Positions 44,501 to 53,672 of a stretch of DNA of 64,000 nt are shown here, piece after piece. Numbering within the stretch: position 1 is the first letter of the stretch; each line of letters starts with the position of its first letter. The DNA comes from Blattamonas nauphoetae (Eukaryota > Preaxostyla > Oxymonadida): contig JARBJD010000053.1 of the NCBI GenBank assembly GCA_033064195.1, forward strand, positions 124,001 through 188,000, written 5' to 3'. The notes beneath the pieces were generated by a model that worked only from the letters and a program-made list of their open reading frames with translations, was not told the origin of the DNA and searched no databases. The translations under genes were made by a program, and so were the position numbers.

Positions 44501-46399
44501 GAACCTCCAACAGAATTTGATCTCATCATCGGCGACAGACTTGGCGTGATCACCTGCGACTTGGTGCGCACGTACTGTGATCTCGACGATCGGATCCGAC
44601 CATTTCTTCTTTTGGTAAAGAAATGGGCGTCTGCGTATGGAATCAGAGGCGCTGCGAGAATGCATTTGAGCAGTTTCGCGTGGAATTTAACGTGCATCAA
44701 CTATCTCCAGCAGTGCTCTCCTCCGATCTTGCCAAATATTCAGTCTGAAGCGTATATTTCAGCGTCGAACCCCAGTCTTGTGATTGATTACACTCGTGAG
44801 GATAGCCATGCCCATTTTAGTATGGATCTCGAGCCGTGGAAGTCCCGAAAAGGAGGACTTCTCCCCAACCCAAATGACCCTCTCCAAGCTGCCTCTCCTC
44901 GCCCTCTCAACACTCAGTCTGTTGGATCTCTCTTTCTCGGCCTTGTCGACTTCCTCGCCAATCACCACACGTCTGAGATGGCGTTTGCAGTCAAGTTTGG
45001 CGGTATAGTTGCAACCGAAGCTGTCAGACACAACTTTCGATCATCTTCTATGCCAGCCTTCGTCGTATTAGACCCATGGGACAAGAAACGAAACTCAGCT
45101 GCTTCGGTGAGGAAAGGAACGGGAGTCAAACAGCCTTTCATTGCAGCTCTCAAGAATGTGAAGAAGGGATACACGTTCAAAAAACTCATCACTCCCAATC
45201 TGCAGGCTGGGATCGAAAGGCAGCGGCAGCAGATGGCTGCTCTGACACCTTCACAAGCCGCTACGAATAATATCACGTTCCTTCCGCTTCCACAACTGGT
45301 CACAGAATGCCCTCCTCAATCAGAAGACAAAATCAACGTGTTTGTCCGAAGTCTTCACTTTGCAGCGAATGACACGCACTTCGCGAAAGCCGAATTGGTT
45401 CGAAGTGCTCTCGAGCAATTTGTAAAGAGCCAGTTCACATTTGCGACAGGAGTGGAGCTGTTTGGAGCAGCACGTTCATCAATCATCTCTCCAAATTCAT
45501 CTCTCGACTTCATGCTCACCACGACAGGCAAAATCCTCAGTCGGAAAGATCTGTTGGACAGAGTGAAACATCGAATGGCGGAAGGGGAGGTGTTCACACC
45601 CACCCGCTTCATCCCCGACGAGAAGGTGCCCATCATCATGTGCAGAACGAGCATGCCGGTGTGGGATGAGAGAGAGGACGGAGCGGACAACACTGAAGAA
45701 GATTGTGTCACTTTCTTTGATGTATTCCTTGAGAGAAGAGTTGAAATCCGGAGTTGCGACTTGATCAGAGCGTATTGTGAGATGGACGAGCGAGTCAGAC
45801 CATTCCTCCTTCTTGTGAAGACGTTTGCCAAGACAAAGGGCATTGCCAGTCGAGAGAAAGGTGAGTTGGGGAGCTACGGTTGGAATCTGGCGAGCTTGTG
45901 TTATCTTCAGCTTGTGTCTCCTCCTGTGATTCCGAATCTGCAGTCTGAAGAGTACATCGAGGCATCTGACCAATCGCTGGTGGTGGACCAGCCGTTGGAG
46001 GAAGGACGAGCTCGGTTCAGCACTGATTGTGGTCCGTGGAAGTCTGGTTTGTCCGGTCTTCTTCCGAACCGCTCGGATCCTCTTCAATCGATCTCTCCTC
46101 GTCCTTCGAACACCCAATCACTCGGATCTCTCTTCGTCGGGTTCCTCGACTTCATGACCAACCACTTCTCCAAAGACACCACTCTCTCCCTCCGCCACGG
46201 TGCTCTCATTTCCACCACGTCCGTCATCCGTCCGTCACCTCCATTTGTCATTTTGGATCCCTTCGAGTTGGATCGAAATGCTGCTGCATTAGTCAAGAAG
46301 TCTAAAGAATTGAAGAAGCCGTGTGGTGACGTTCTCAGGAAACTTACCAACCCGGAAGAAGATTCTTTTCTCGAAATCATTTCTGGGGGCAATCCATGA
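41549..46399 (+). CDS. Four-unit Cid1/TUTase-like nucleotidyltransferase
   Basis: One exon, about 1,616 residues, four tandem units with catalytic motifs near 41891, 43055, 44263 and 45460, a spacing of about 1.2 kb. Unit 1: GSARSTTMTTDSDLDFTI but IELSLENRVG, with Glu at the third acidic position. Unit 2: GSARSSLMTPSSDLDFSI and EFDLVLGHQLG. Unit 3: GSARSTLMSPGSDLDFSI and EFDLIIGDRLG. Unit 4: GAARSSIISPNSSLDFML, with one aspartate of the pair lost. Units 2 and 3 look catalytic, unit 1 possibly, unit 4 probably not. Each unit keeps the PAP-associated SPRP.N.QS.GSLF block. The start at 41549 matches the single-unit gene; an ATG at 41483 is also in frame. Linkers between units are short. Confidence 0.82.
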   Translation: MSSNIPVTDHTLSISPPKSENPPSPAEQERPQPSSDTTNAPTPSQNPNTTPKNIWFPKLQMVCPRGVEEEIDGFVGQREFVANNANFSKIEMIRVALEKFVVGVLPTASGVELFGSARSTTMTTDSDLDFTILFKSSPENSAESLGLLKDAMETDGVFMVKEYNPASRIPAIRCVTNMQIWDESPENTTSLISQINIELSLENRVGVAGCDLIKTYCGIDERVRPFLLLVKKWAKAKNISDARKMGLSRYTWNLISLCFLQLVSPPVIPNLQSEKYIEASDQSLVVDQPLEEGRVRFSTDCGPWKSQMSGLLPNRSDPLQSISPRPSNTQSLGSLFLNFTNFMANQFTSEMAFSLRHGGLVPTDSVQHLMKDAPKPPRFFTIIDPFHNNKNLGISAIKHGRVLQQFKETTNQILKQVPFHSIVPQTAPVLVGDVAPAQLVFIPSPSFKTVCPPKIETEIENFMKQPEFQKSEANDTKLEVIRSALEEIVKECLTSTAGVSLFGSARSSLMTPSSDLDFSITTPFPLTDPTTMLQVIEKKLNESGVFTVYKFNPGKRVQLLKCSTTLGSVGKDGNDGTKSESRTEFDLVLGHQLGIRHCDLIRAYCECDERVRPFLLLVKTFVKAKGIGGATKRSLSCFGWNIISLCYLQLVSPPVIPNLQSEEYIGVSEKSLVVEENFVEGRARFSTDCGPWKSQMSGLLPNRSDPLQSLSPRPSNTQSLGSLFVGFLDFMTNHFKQDIALSLQHGALLTSDSAKHFVKETNPPCPFVVIDPFEKARNTAASIQKTNTIVNPFIAALQFLGRDGVSFTDLVSSDQGLTKKQKKQADTQSDGNDVQPKNDEQPPALIPFPTLEFVWPQGIEEEINEFVKQPELQDNNADYAKFERIRSALEPFVKECIPTATEVTLFGSARSTLMSPGSDLDFSICTSEPVEDVTATLSSIKDKMREGGPFIALQFVPGLRVPVIKCITDIGSETEPDTDNTNSSEPPTEFDLIIGDRLGVITCDLVRTYCDLDDRIRPFLLLVKKWASAYGIRGAARMHLSSFAWNLTCINYLQQCSPPILPNIQSEAYISASNPSLVIDYTREDSHAHFSMDLEPWKSRKGGLLPNPNDPLQAASPRPLNTQSVGSLFLGLVDFLANHHTSEMAFAVKFGGIVATEAVRHNFRSSSMPAFVVLDPWDKKRNSAASVRKGTGVKQPFIAALKNVKKGYTFKKLITPNLQAGIERQRQQMAALTPSQAATNNITFLPLPQLVTECPPQSEDKINVFVRSLHFAANDTHFAKAELVRSALEQFVKSQFTFATGVELFGAARSSIISPNSSLDFMLTTTGKILSRKDLLDRVKHRMAEGEVFTPTRFIPDEKVPIIMCRTSMPVWDEREDGADNTEEDCVTFFDVFLERRVEIRSCDLIRAYCEMDERVRPFLLLVKTFAKTKGIASREKGELGSYGWNLASLCYLQLVSPPVIPNLQSEEYIEASDQSLVVDQPLEEGRARFSTDCGPWKSGLSGLLPNRSDPLQSISPRPSNTQSLGSLFVGFLDFMTNHFSKDTTLSLRHGALISTTSVIRPSPPFVILDPFELDRNAAALVKKSKELKKPCGDVLRKLTNPEEDSFLEIISGGNP

Positions 46400-46709
46400 C
46401 ACATTTCAGTTATTCATCCTTCTTCTTTGAACAAAAACTTGTGAGATATATTTTCAATCACAATTTCAATTGCGAAAGACGATTGAGACAGTTTCATTGT
46501 CTGAATTGGATCATCCCATGATTTCATGTTACACTTGATTCTTGACCGCAATTGTCCCTCTCATGCAATTCTGTCACGGGAAACACAGAATTATATGTTC
46601 TACATGACTTTCTTCATCTCAAAATTCAAGAAACGACATTGTATACAATGATATTGAAGTGAAAGCAAATGCTGACAAGCACAAGCTTAATAACGATGAT
46701 TGCGTGCGA
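46400..46709. other. Intergenic, convergent genes
   Basis: AT-rich spacer between the nucleotidyltransferase and histone H4 stops. I see no gene or repeat in it. Confidence 0.5.
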
Positions 46710-47030
46710 TTATGCGCCGAAGCCATAGAGAGTTCTGCCCTGGCGCTTGAGGGAGTAGACGATATCCATGGCGGTCACGGTCTTACGACGAGCGTGTTCA
46801 GTGTATGTGACGGCATCACGGACAATGCTCTCGAGGAACATCTTGAGGATGACACGAGTTTCGTCATAGATCAAGTTGGAGATACGCTTGACACCTCCTC
46901 TGCGGGCGAGACGGCGAATAGCGGGCTTTGTGATTCCCTGAATGTTTTCACGGATCTTATTGTAGGTCGACTTGACACCAGCCTTTCCGATACCCTTTCC
47001 TCCTTTGCCTCCTTTGCCACGTCCAGACAT
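46710..47030 (-). CDS. H4: Histone H4, divergent tail
   Basis: A single exon encodes 106 residues. The core is plain H4: [50 protein letters not shown]. The tail starts [20 protein letters not shown], three residues longer than usual, and the basic patch KRHRK (residues 16-20 in animals), which contacts the H2A acidic patch, is replaced by KSTYNK. The last residue is Ala, where Gly is usual. H4 forms the nucleosome core with H3, H2A and H2B. No other histone gene lies nearby. The change could mark a variant form rather than the main H4. Confidence 0.93.
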   Translation of the reverse strand: MSGRGKGGKGGKGIGKAGVKSTYNKIRENIQGITKPAIRRLARRGGVKRISNLIYDETRVILKMFLESIVRDAVTYTEHARRKTVTAMDIVYSLKRQGRTLYGFGA

Positions 47031-47822
47031 GTTGATAGTTTGATAAAAATATCGATGATTAAGATGGATGTGTCATTTCCCTTATACTCAAAAAAAGAGT
47101 TCCCATAACACCACCATAAAATGTCCCACAATTTTTGTGATCAAATCGACTTTTTGGAATGGAACGTAAAGATCAACAATTTTCCTCTCAATTTCATATC
47201 GATTCTCATCTTACCCCTGTCAAATTCCCATCCAATGGTGTTCCTTGCGTAAACTTTTCGACAGTGACAGTATTCACGACACACATTTGCGGTTGCTTCT
47301 TTTCATTCAAAGAAATCTGAAAGCCATCCTCTTCCTCTTCATCACAATTTACAGTTCACTTTACGCCAAAATTGTCCTTTATTCCGTTCAGATATAGTTG
47401 TGTATTGTCTTTTTCCTCAACGAAACATTGTCCATCCAGAATCGTCGTTTTGCTCTTAAGAATCTCTCCAAGTTCGTAAATCATCCGTAAATTTCCAGAT
47501 GCTCGTCGAAATCACATGAGTTCTCGATTTCAATCACCATTACGTAGATGCCACAGAAAAGTCATATTCTGATCTTTGCATCCATGTCTGGAAAATAGCA
47601 TAGAGTTCAATTCAGACACAATTGAACATAAGTTGATTCTTGAGCTATTTCTGTTGCTATTGTATGGATCAGACGGTCTGACGAAGACTTCTTTGTGTGA
47701 TACCCAAGCTTTCAGTTTTGTGTGACTGTTGTTTCTTGATGACTTTGTCACTACTCTGAGGTGATTGTGTCGACTGCGAATGTTAATCAGATAGTTATTC
47801 GTTCCATCTGTTGCTGGATGGT
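47031..47822. other. Upstream region of H4, no clear gene
   Basis: Short fragments read like protein on the plus strand (for example SIHDTHLRLLLFIQRNLKAI near 47250-47310) but I could not build a gene. A 73-codon minus-strand frame at 47530-47751 has no family likeness. Confidence 0.3.
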
Positions 47823-48133
47823 TTTCATTGGCTCGAGTTCATTGTTCTTGTTGTCTCAGAGTGAACTGGTGAATAAGCAGACGGAATCAGGAATAAAGTG
47901 TTCATAAAAGGCGATTTTGTGCCTAAAAATACAAATAACAATTGGTTCAAGATTTCACTCATCCAATATTTTTTATTGTGCTTCGATCTCGAATCTCTTA
48001 TGAACTCGAAGTTGGCGAGTTTCAATTCGACCTTTAACAATAGTTCTCAAGATCGCTCACGATTTGGTATTCGGCTTGGCTGACCGGCCAATAGTGTCTG
48101 TTTGCAGATCGATGTAACTCTTCAAAGGGTCAG
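47823..48133. repeat. Left arm of a 311-bp inverted repeat
   Basis: This stretch is the reverse complement of 55386-55696; every position I compared pairs (coordinate sum 103519), and the 71-codon frames on the two arms encode identical peptides. The inner 63 bases (48071-48133) resemble the 68-bp end block of elements A and B. The outer 248 bases look like ordinary flank, so the repeat is more than a transposon end. Confidence 0.8.
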
Positions 48134-48488
48134 TGTCACCACCGTTTTCTTCAAAGGGTCAGATCAATTCATCACTCAGAAATATGGTTGAAAGAATTAC
48201 CGCAATAACTTAATTGACACTAATCCGTGGATAATAAGATGAAAGTGTCAGAAGCTTCAAGACAGTTTTGATCGACCCAGAGTCGACGTTCGCCCCTGTC
48301 CGACATCTTCCATGATGCCATCAACACATCAACAAGGTGTGTTTCACCAGTTTTCTCATTATTTCTGCGGCTTCATCCAGTCCTGAATCTTATTCACCGT
48401 CTCTATTCCATTCATTCGTCATGATACCTTTTTTCATCTCTGCACACACACTTATCAAGTGCGGATGACTGTGGATTTAAACAACACT

Positions 48489-50102
48489 TCTAAACAGATA
48501 GAAGATGACTATGCAAGCTGAGACTGCGAAGATGACAACCATGAGGAACAAGTGGAAGAAGAGAACGAAGAGAAAGAAGACAACGTGTTCGATGATCAAT
48601 TTGAGGAAGAGATGTCTGAAGACGTTGCGAATGCACTAGAAGATGCTGGAGAAGTGGAGGGACAGGATGGTTTGGACGCTGAATGTGAAAATGAAGAATT
48701 GGGAGAAGAACGATTTGAAAGCGAAATCTTGGAGTCTGAACACGGAGATTTGGAGGAGGATCAAAATGTCGACGAAGAAGAAGCTGAAGATGAAGGGGAT
48801 GTCGATCCAGAACAGTCGATTCAACCAGAAGATAATGATAACGGAAACATGGAAGGATCCGACACAGAACAAGCAAATGGTGAAGATGAGGAGCTGGAAG
48901 GCGGAAATGATGAACAATTCGACGAAGGATCGGAAGGGGAACAGGCGCAAGATGAATCGTCGAAACTGATCGAAGTGGACAACGACATTGACAAAGACAC
49001 TCATCCCGAAGAACATGCGGATGATGCTGACGGAACGATCGAAGCTGAGGAACAAGAAGATGAGGAGGAAGGGAAAGAAATGGAGGAGGAAATCGAAGAG
49101 GCTGAAAAAGTAGCAGATGAGGATGGAAATGACGAACAAGAAGACGCGGATGCTGAAGTGAAGGGCGATGTGGAGACACAGGAGAAGAATGAAGGGGATG
49201 AAGAATGGGATGATGATGAACCAGATGGACAAGACGACGGATCTGACCGCGATGATGAGGCAATTAAAGAAGTTGAAATTGAAGCTGATGTGAATATCGA
49301 TGAAGAGGAGGATGCGGAAGCTGACGAGGTGCTTCACACGCGCACATTTGCACGGGAAGTGTCGGATGAGTTTTGGGATGGAAAAGATGATTAGTCAGAA
49401 AAGGATATGACCGATGGAGGTGCTGAAAACGATGAAAATGAGGAAATTTCAGACCTTGAAATGATCATGAAGGACAAAGACAACCAACTAGATGATATTC
49501 AATCACCCGACCCTGCCGATCAAGATATTGATGAAAAGGACGATGAGATGGAAGGAAAAAGCGAAGTATCTGACAAAGAAGGCGGAAAGGATGAGTTAGA
49601 GGAGGAGGGAGCAGCTGAAGTTGGAAACGATGAGGAGGGTGAGATCAAAACTCTGTCGTTTCCTCCTTCCACCCAGAACGACAAGACCGACCCAAATGTG
49701 ACCGAAAACGAAAATGAAGATGATAAAATGGATAATACTGCCTATCTGCAGGATAATGAAGAAAACGAAGAAAAGATCACGAAAGTCGTTTCGCAACCCG
49801 ATCACGAAGACGCGGAAGAGGAGAACGAGGAAAAAGAGGAAGAAATGAAGGAAGACGATGAAGTGAATGATGCTGAAGCAGAATTTGGTGAAGGTGACGC
49901 AGAAGACGAAGAAAAAGGTGAAACTGAAGGCAATTGGGAAGAGAAGGAAGAAGAAGGAAAAGAGGAAGCTGAAGGTGACCATTTCACTAGACACACTCGA
50001 TTAATGTATTTTCAGAGAATCATCTGTATTTTAGGGCCCACATTCGAAAGACAATCTCGATCAAACCAGTCTTTTTCTTTTCAGAACACTCAGGAAAAAT
50101 GA
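48489..50102 (+). pseudogene. Decayed gene for a very acidic protein
   Basis: One frame runs through about 530 residues of Glu/Asp-rich sequence but is cut by stop codons at 48519 and 49392, with acidic sequence continuing on each side (IEDDYAS before the first; EFWDGKDD before the second; then SEKDMTDGGAEND). No ATG opens it. Long acidic tracts of this sort occur in midasin (Rea1) and in nucleolar proteins, but no domain is left to decide. The final 35 residues lose the acidic character. It lies between the left inverted arm and element B, in a repeat island, and is probably a fragment left by rearrangement. An unusual code is unlikely because TAG ends RLP24 normally. Confidence 0.5.
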
Positions 50103-50154
50103 GAGAGGACGGCTCCTCTTTCGTGAGTATTGGGAGACAGAAATGTCATTTTAC

Positions 50155-50162
50155 TCAAATTC
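50155..50162. repeat. Target site duplication, left copy of element B
   Basis: TCAAATTC precedes TAGGCTTG and is repeated exactly at 53509-53516 after CAAGCCTA. Confidence 0.85.
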
Positions 50163-50817
50163 TAGGCTTGTCTGACCGGCCAAAAGTGTCGGTCAGTGTC
50201 AGTTCAAAAAACTTCAAAGGGTCAGATCTCTATCTAACTTTTAATTGTGAGCTATTTCCCTAAAAGTCGAAACTTGGCAAAACTACATGTCCAGAGAATC
50301 TTCCTGAAACCGTTTGGTAGCCTCATTTCTATTGTTTGTGCAATGAACATCTTGTTCACCATCTTGATGAATATTTGGAGCTCAATAGTCTCACTATATT
50401 CTTCTCTACCTTCTTCATGCATTTGAGACGCTTATTTCTCTCTTTCTCTGCCGCCTTCTCATTGTTCTTTAGAATACACGCAGATCCAACCTCTCTCTCG
50501 TCTTCCTCAAAGCTGTCTCGTCTGATAGCGTTTATGCAAGCCTAACTATCAGAGACGGAAGATACGGACTTGATAATCACCAACTGCAGCTATTCCAGCT
50601 GTTGGGAAGGTTCAGATCGAAAGCAAATCACACAGGCTCAACTTTGTTCGTTTCGAACGAGCGAATCTGCTTATTTGTCACTATTATCTGTGAAGACTTT
50701 GGTATCATGCATCATTCTTTATTCATCACATCACTTTTCTTACTTATTGTTGCTCAGAAACGAAGATATCATTGATCCACTGTCAGTCGCACACGATTCG
50801 AGAATACAAGATACCAA

Positions 50818-53124
50818 ATGTACAATCTCCTCCCCCGACTCATTAAGAAAGTGAAAAAACTCGGTTCTATCTTTCTTTTTAGGAATTCCAGTTTAACTGA
50901 TGTCTCGTTGTCTGTCGCCACCCTCTCTCGTCTCCTGTCGACATCACAGGAAGCCGCACTCTCTGGTCTTCTCTTCGAAAACTGTGCTGGGCAGTCGGCC
51001 TCGTCGCTCTTCATCGATTCATCGTCGAGTGTCTCCCTCACCACTCCCATCGCGTCGTCGTTCAGCGTCTGTTCCTCACCGTGTTCTTCAGTCAATGGAG
51101 ACATATCAACTGTCTTTCTCCCTCACGCAGCGTCCATCACAATCGACCCAGAAGATGGAACAGACGAGCAGTTCTGCTGGTCAACAAGTGTCGGGTGTCA
51201 ATCGCTCTCAGGGATTGTCGATCGACTCATGCCAATGTCTGAATACAAACTCAACGTTGCAGAAGGAACGACAAGTGAATCACTCTCTCCATCACCAGCA
51301 AGAAGACAATCGCAATCACTGGGTTGGGTTCAGCACGTTCGCTGATGGTCATGCAATCGACCGCTCAGAGCTTTGCTCATCTTACTGATGGCTCTATCTC
51401 GCCAGAAGTCGTTCTTCGATGTGAAAGGTGGGTCTCTTCGTCCCGAAAGCGTCGAATTCGTACCTCTTTCATTCTCTGGTACCAGCAGCTTCAAGATGAG
51501 TGGAGCGTCGACACTGTCGCTGAAGAGTGTTTCATTTGTGTCGATGAAGAACGAAGCGTCTGGGGATGTTGTGATGAAGAGTTTCTGGACGAACACCACG
51601 ATGACTAAAGCTCAGTTGGAGCAGGTTTTTTTGATCAGATTCGACAAACACGACGAACATCGGACCGTTTGGGTATCATTTGTATCCACACACGAATGGA
51701 GCTGTGTTTATGTCGGAAGGGTTCTGGGATCATGGAAAGTGTGGCCAGGAGCGTCTTCCTTGCTCGTCACTCGATTTCGCCTTCTCGCTGCTCACTCAAA
51801 CGAAGACCGAAATCAGCCTGGGCTCAAACATCACTCTCTCAACTCTTCTCGAATGCCCCGAGACAGGTGCGTCGATCTCTTCGTCTTCTGAGGCATCACT
51901 GCTTTTTGTATCTGATGGACAGATAATTCTGGAAGTTGGCTCACTTACTTTGTCGTCGATTGACATCACACTTCCCTCATCGCTCTCACAGTCTCTGCTC
52001 GTTGTGAAAGGAAGCACACTGACCCTCTCCAGCACAGTGACGATCACGACCCCTCCCTCAGCCGCTCACACGGCGTCGCTGTTCAAGATTGAAGGAGGGA
52101 GACTCGCACTATCAGGAACCGTGTTCTTTTTCGCTTCTCGTCGTCGTCATCTCTTCTCACTCAAACGGGAGGGAACATTGGAGTGAGCACTATTGCGTTG
52201 TCGTCGCTCACATTGACCTCGGCAAGTGAGATCAAAATGGAAGGAGCATCGACAATGTATGTGTCTACTGGCTGTGAATTCAAAACGATCTCGCAGACAG
52301 AAAGTGGAGGAGGGGCGTTCCTGAGCACAAATGGAAACAACAACCAGATTCTTTCCATCGCAAGTAGCTCGTTCGAGTCAGTGTCGTCGGTTGGAGATGG
52401 AGGAGTGATTCTGGCTCCTTTCCCACTGACACCAACAGCAGCGCTGGTGGACATGCATCGAAGATGGAACACAGTGAACACGTCCGACGATGTTCCTCTT
52501 GTGCTGTTCCTGGCTGATGTGGGATCGACAGGATTCGCAAGTTCGAGTGGGTCCGATGGGGAGCTATGTGGCTTCTCTGTGAATCCTTGCTCGTCAATCG
52601 ATCTTGTTCAGACCCGACTAGCAGCGAATGGATCAAAAACAGAAGGAAAGCTGAAGCCAATCACAATCGAACTCCAAAAAGGACTTGCGCAATCGACGCC
52701 GTTTTCGTGTGGTGGACACAAAGCGACGATCACTGGAAACACAATCACACTCTCGAAGACGGGTCAGTTCACAACATCCTCAGCCGACTCTGTGCTGACT
52801 CTCTCCTCGCTAACCATCCTCTTCGCCTCTTCGCAGACCCAACCAGTCATTTCAGTCTCAACGGGATCGGTTGTGGTGTCTGGCTGCACAATCAGGAATG
52901 GAGATGCAGACATTCCTGCCGTGTTTGGATCGGTTTCGGGAGGGCTGTTGGAACTGAGTGGGACGAACACGATGAAATTGGTGTCCACTTCCTCCTCGCT
53001 CTTCGATGTGACATCTGGGACTCTGAAGATTGGATCAAGAACGTCACTGACTCACTCAACCACACAACGGACATCATCTCTGTTCGTTCTAAATGGAGGA
53101 TCAACTCTCTCCTCGACAGCCTGA
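50818..53124 (+). pseudogene. Decayed beta-helix (pectin-lyase-like) surface protein gene in element B
   Basis: Ser/Thr-rich repeats of the form LFxIEGGxLxLSGT, SLTLSSIDITLPSS and SLFDVTSGTLKIGSRTSL suggest a parallel beta-helix, and DEQFCWSTSVGCQSLSGIV and ELCGFSVNPCSSIDLVQTRL look like a Cys-containing header repeated between blocks. The reading moves from frame 1 (50818-51345, then 51373 to about 51620) to frame 2 (about 51780-52140) and back to frame 1 (52183-53124), with stops between, so the gene is broken in at least three places. Such proteins form large families in some oxymonads (from memory). No membrane anchor or signal peptide remains clear. Confidence 0.6.
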
Positions 53125-53192
53125 AGTGGATTGTTCAGATCTCGTCCACTCAAATCAAAGCAAGACAAATATAAGCGAGGAACTGATCCAAT

Positions 53193-53369
53193 ATGGCAGC
53201 TATCACTTTTTTATCGAGAGAGGATGTTAAGCTCGATCAAGTGCCCGTAACTGTTCTTTCTGAACATTTGAGGAATTACTCTCCGAAAATAAGAGTGATA
53301 GAGCTGAAGTGCAATGATAATAAATCAATTGTGGCATATCCTAAGGAAATTCAAGGATTCTTTGGTTAA
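53193..53369 (+). CDS. 58-residue ORF inside element B
   Basis: An ATG frame (MAAITFLSREDVKLDQ, then VTVLSEHLRNYSPKIRVIEL) ends at TAA 27 bases before the 112-bp end block. The composition is protein-like but I know no relative. It may be the remnant of an element protein or an unrelated exon. Confidence 0.3.
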   Translation: MAAITFLSREDVKLDQVPVTVLSEHLRNYSPKIRVIELKCNDNKSIVAYPKEIQGFFG

Positions 53370-53396
53370 TGATTCGAATTTCGGTTGTTTTGGAAA

Positions 53397-53508
53397 CCAC
53401 TTCGGAGAAACGATATCTCTCGACTATGGGTTCAGTAATTTCTCCGGTCAGTGACCGTCAGTACTTTTCGGTGAAAACTGACCGGTCAGTGCCGGTCAGA
53501 CAAGCCTA
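53397..53508. repeat. 112-bp terminal block of element B
   Basis: Reverse complement of the 112-bp left block of element A with a few substitutions (for example CTTGTC for CATGGC in the terminal repeat). TGACCGG and CCGGTCA motifs repeat through it. Confidence 0.75.
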
Positions 53509-53516
53509 TCAAATTC
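53509..53516. repeat. Target site duplication, right copy of element B
   Basis: Exact repeat of TCAAATTC from 50155-50162. Confidence 0.85.
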
Positions 53517-53601
53517 TCTTCAATCACTGAATTTCATGCCGTTGAAAGTCATTTTTGGAGATCTTCGTGAAATCTTTGATCAGATCTCACCCATAATTTG
53601 A

Positions 53602-53670
53602 AAACTCCCGGTCACTGACCGTCACCACTTTTTGGCCAAAAGTGACTCGGTCACCCCGGTCACGCCAGTA
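53602..53670. repeat. Diverged end block of a related element
   Basis: Read inward from 53670 it is TACTGGCGTGACCGGGGTGA, then CTTTTGGCCAAAAAGTGGTG, then ACGGTCAGTGACCGGGAG. Motif order follows the 112-bp block of A and B (terminal repeat, GACCG, TTTT, AAAAGT, TGACGGTCA.TGACCGG) but with much change. No partner end or target duplication was found. Confidence 0.5.
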
Positions 53671-53672
53671 TA

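Larger units (their letters stand above)
50163..53508. mobile_element. hAT-like gene-carrying DNA element B
   Basis: The element is 3,346 bp with inverted ends TAGGCTTGTCTGACCGGC and an 8-bp target duplication TCAAATTC. Its left 68 bp and right 112 bp match the right and left ends of element A, so the two are one family in opposite orientation. The inside is unrelated to A: a decayed beta-helix surface-type gene and a 58-codon frame. No transposase is seen. It is inserted after the acidic pseudogene. Confidence 0.8.

Noticed and set aside
48519-49394. Reassigned stop codons as explanation for the acidic frame
   Set aside because: TAG, TAA and TGA all end well-defined genes in the window, so a changed code is unlikely.
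48071-53670. A single element running from the left 68-bp type end to the diverged end at 53670, with element B nested inside
   Set aside because: The terminal repeats match poorly and the flanking 8 bases (TTTGGTAT and TACAAATT) are not a duplication.
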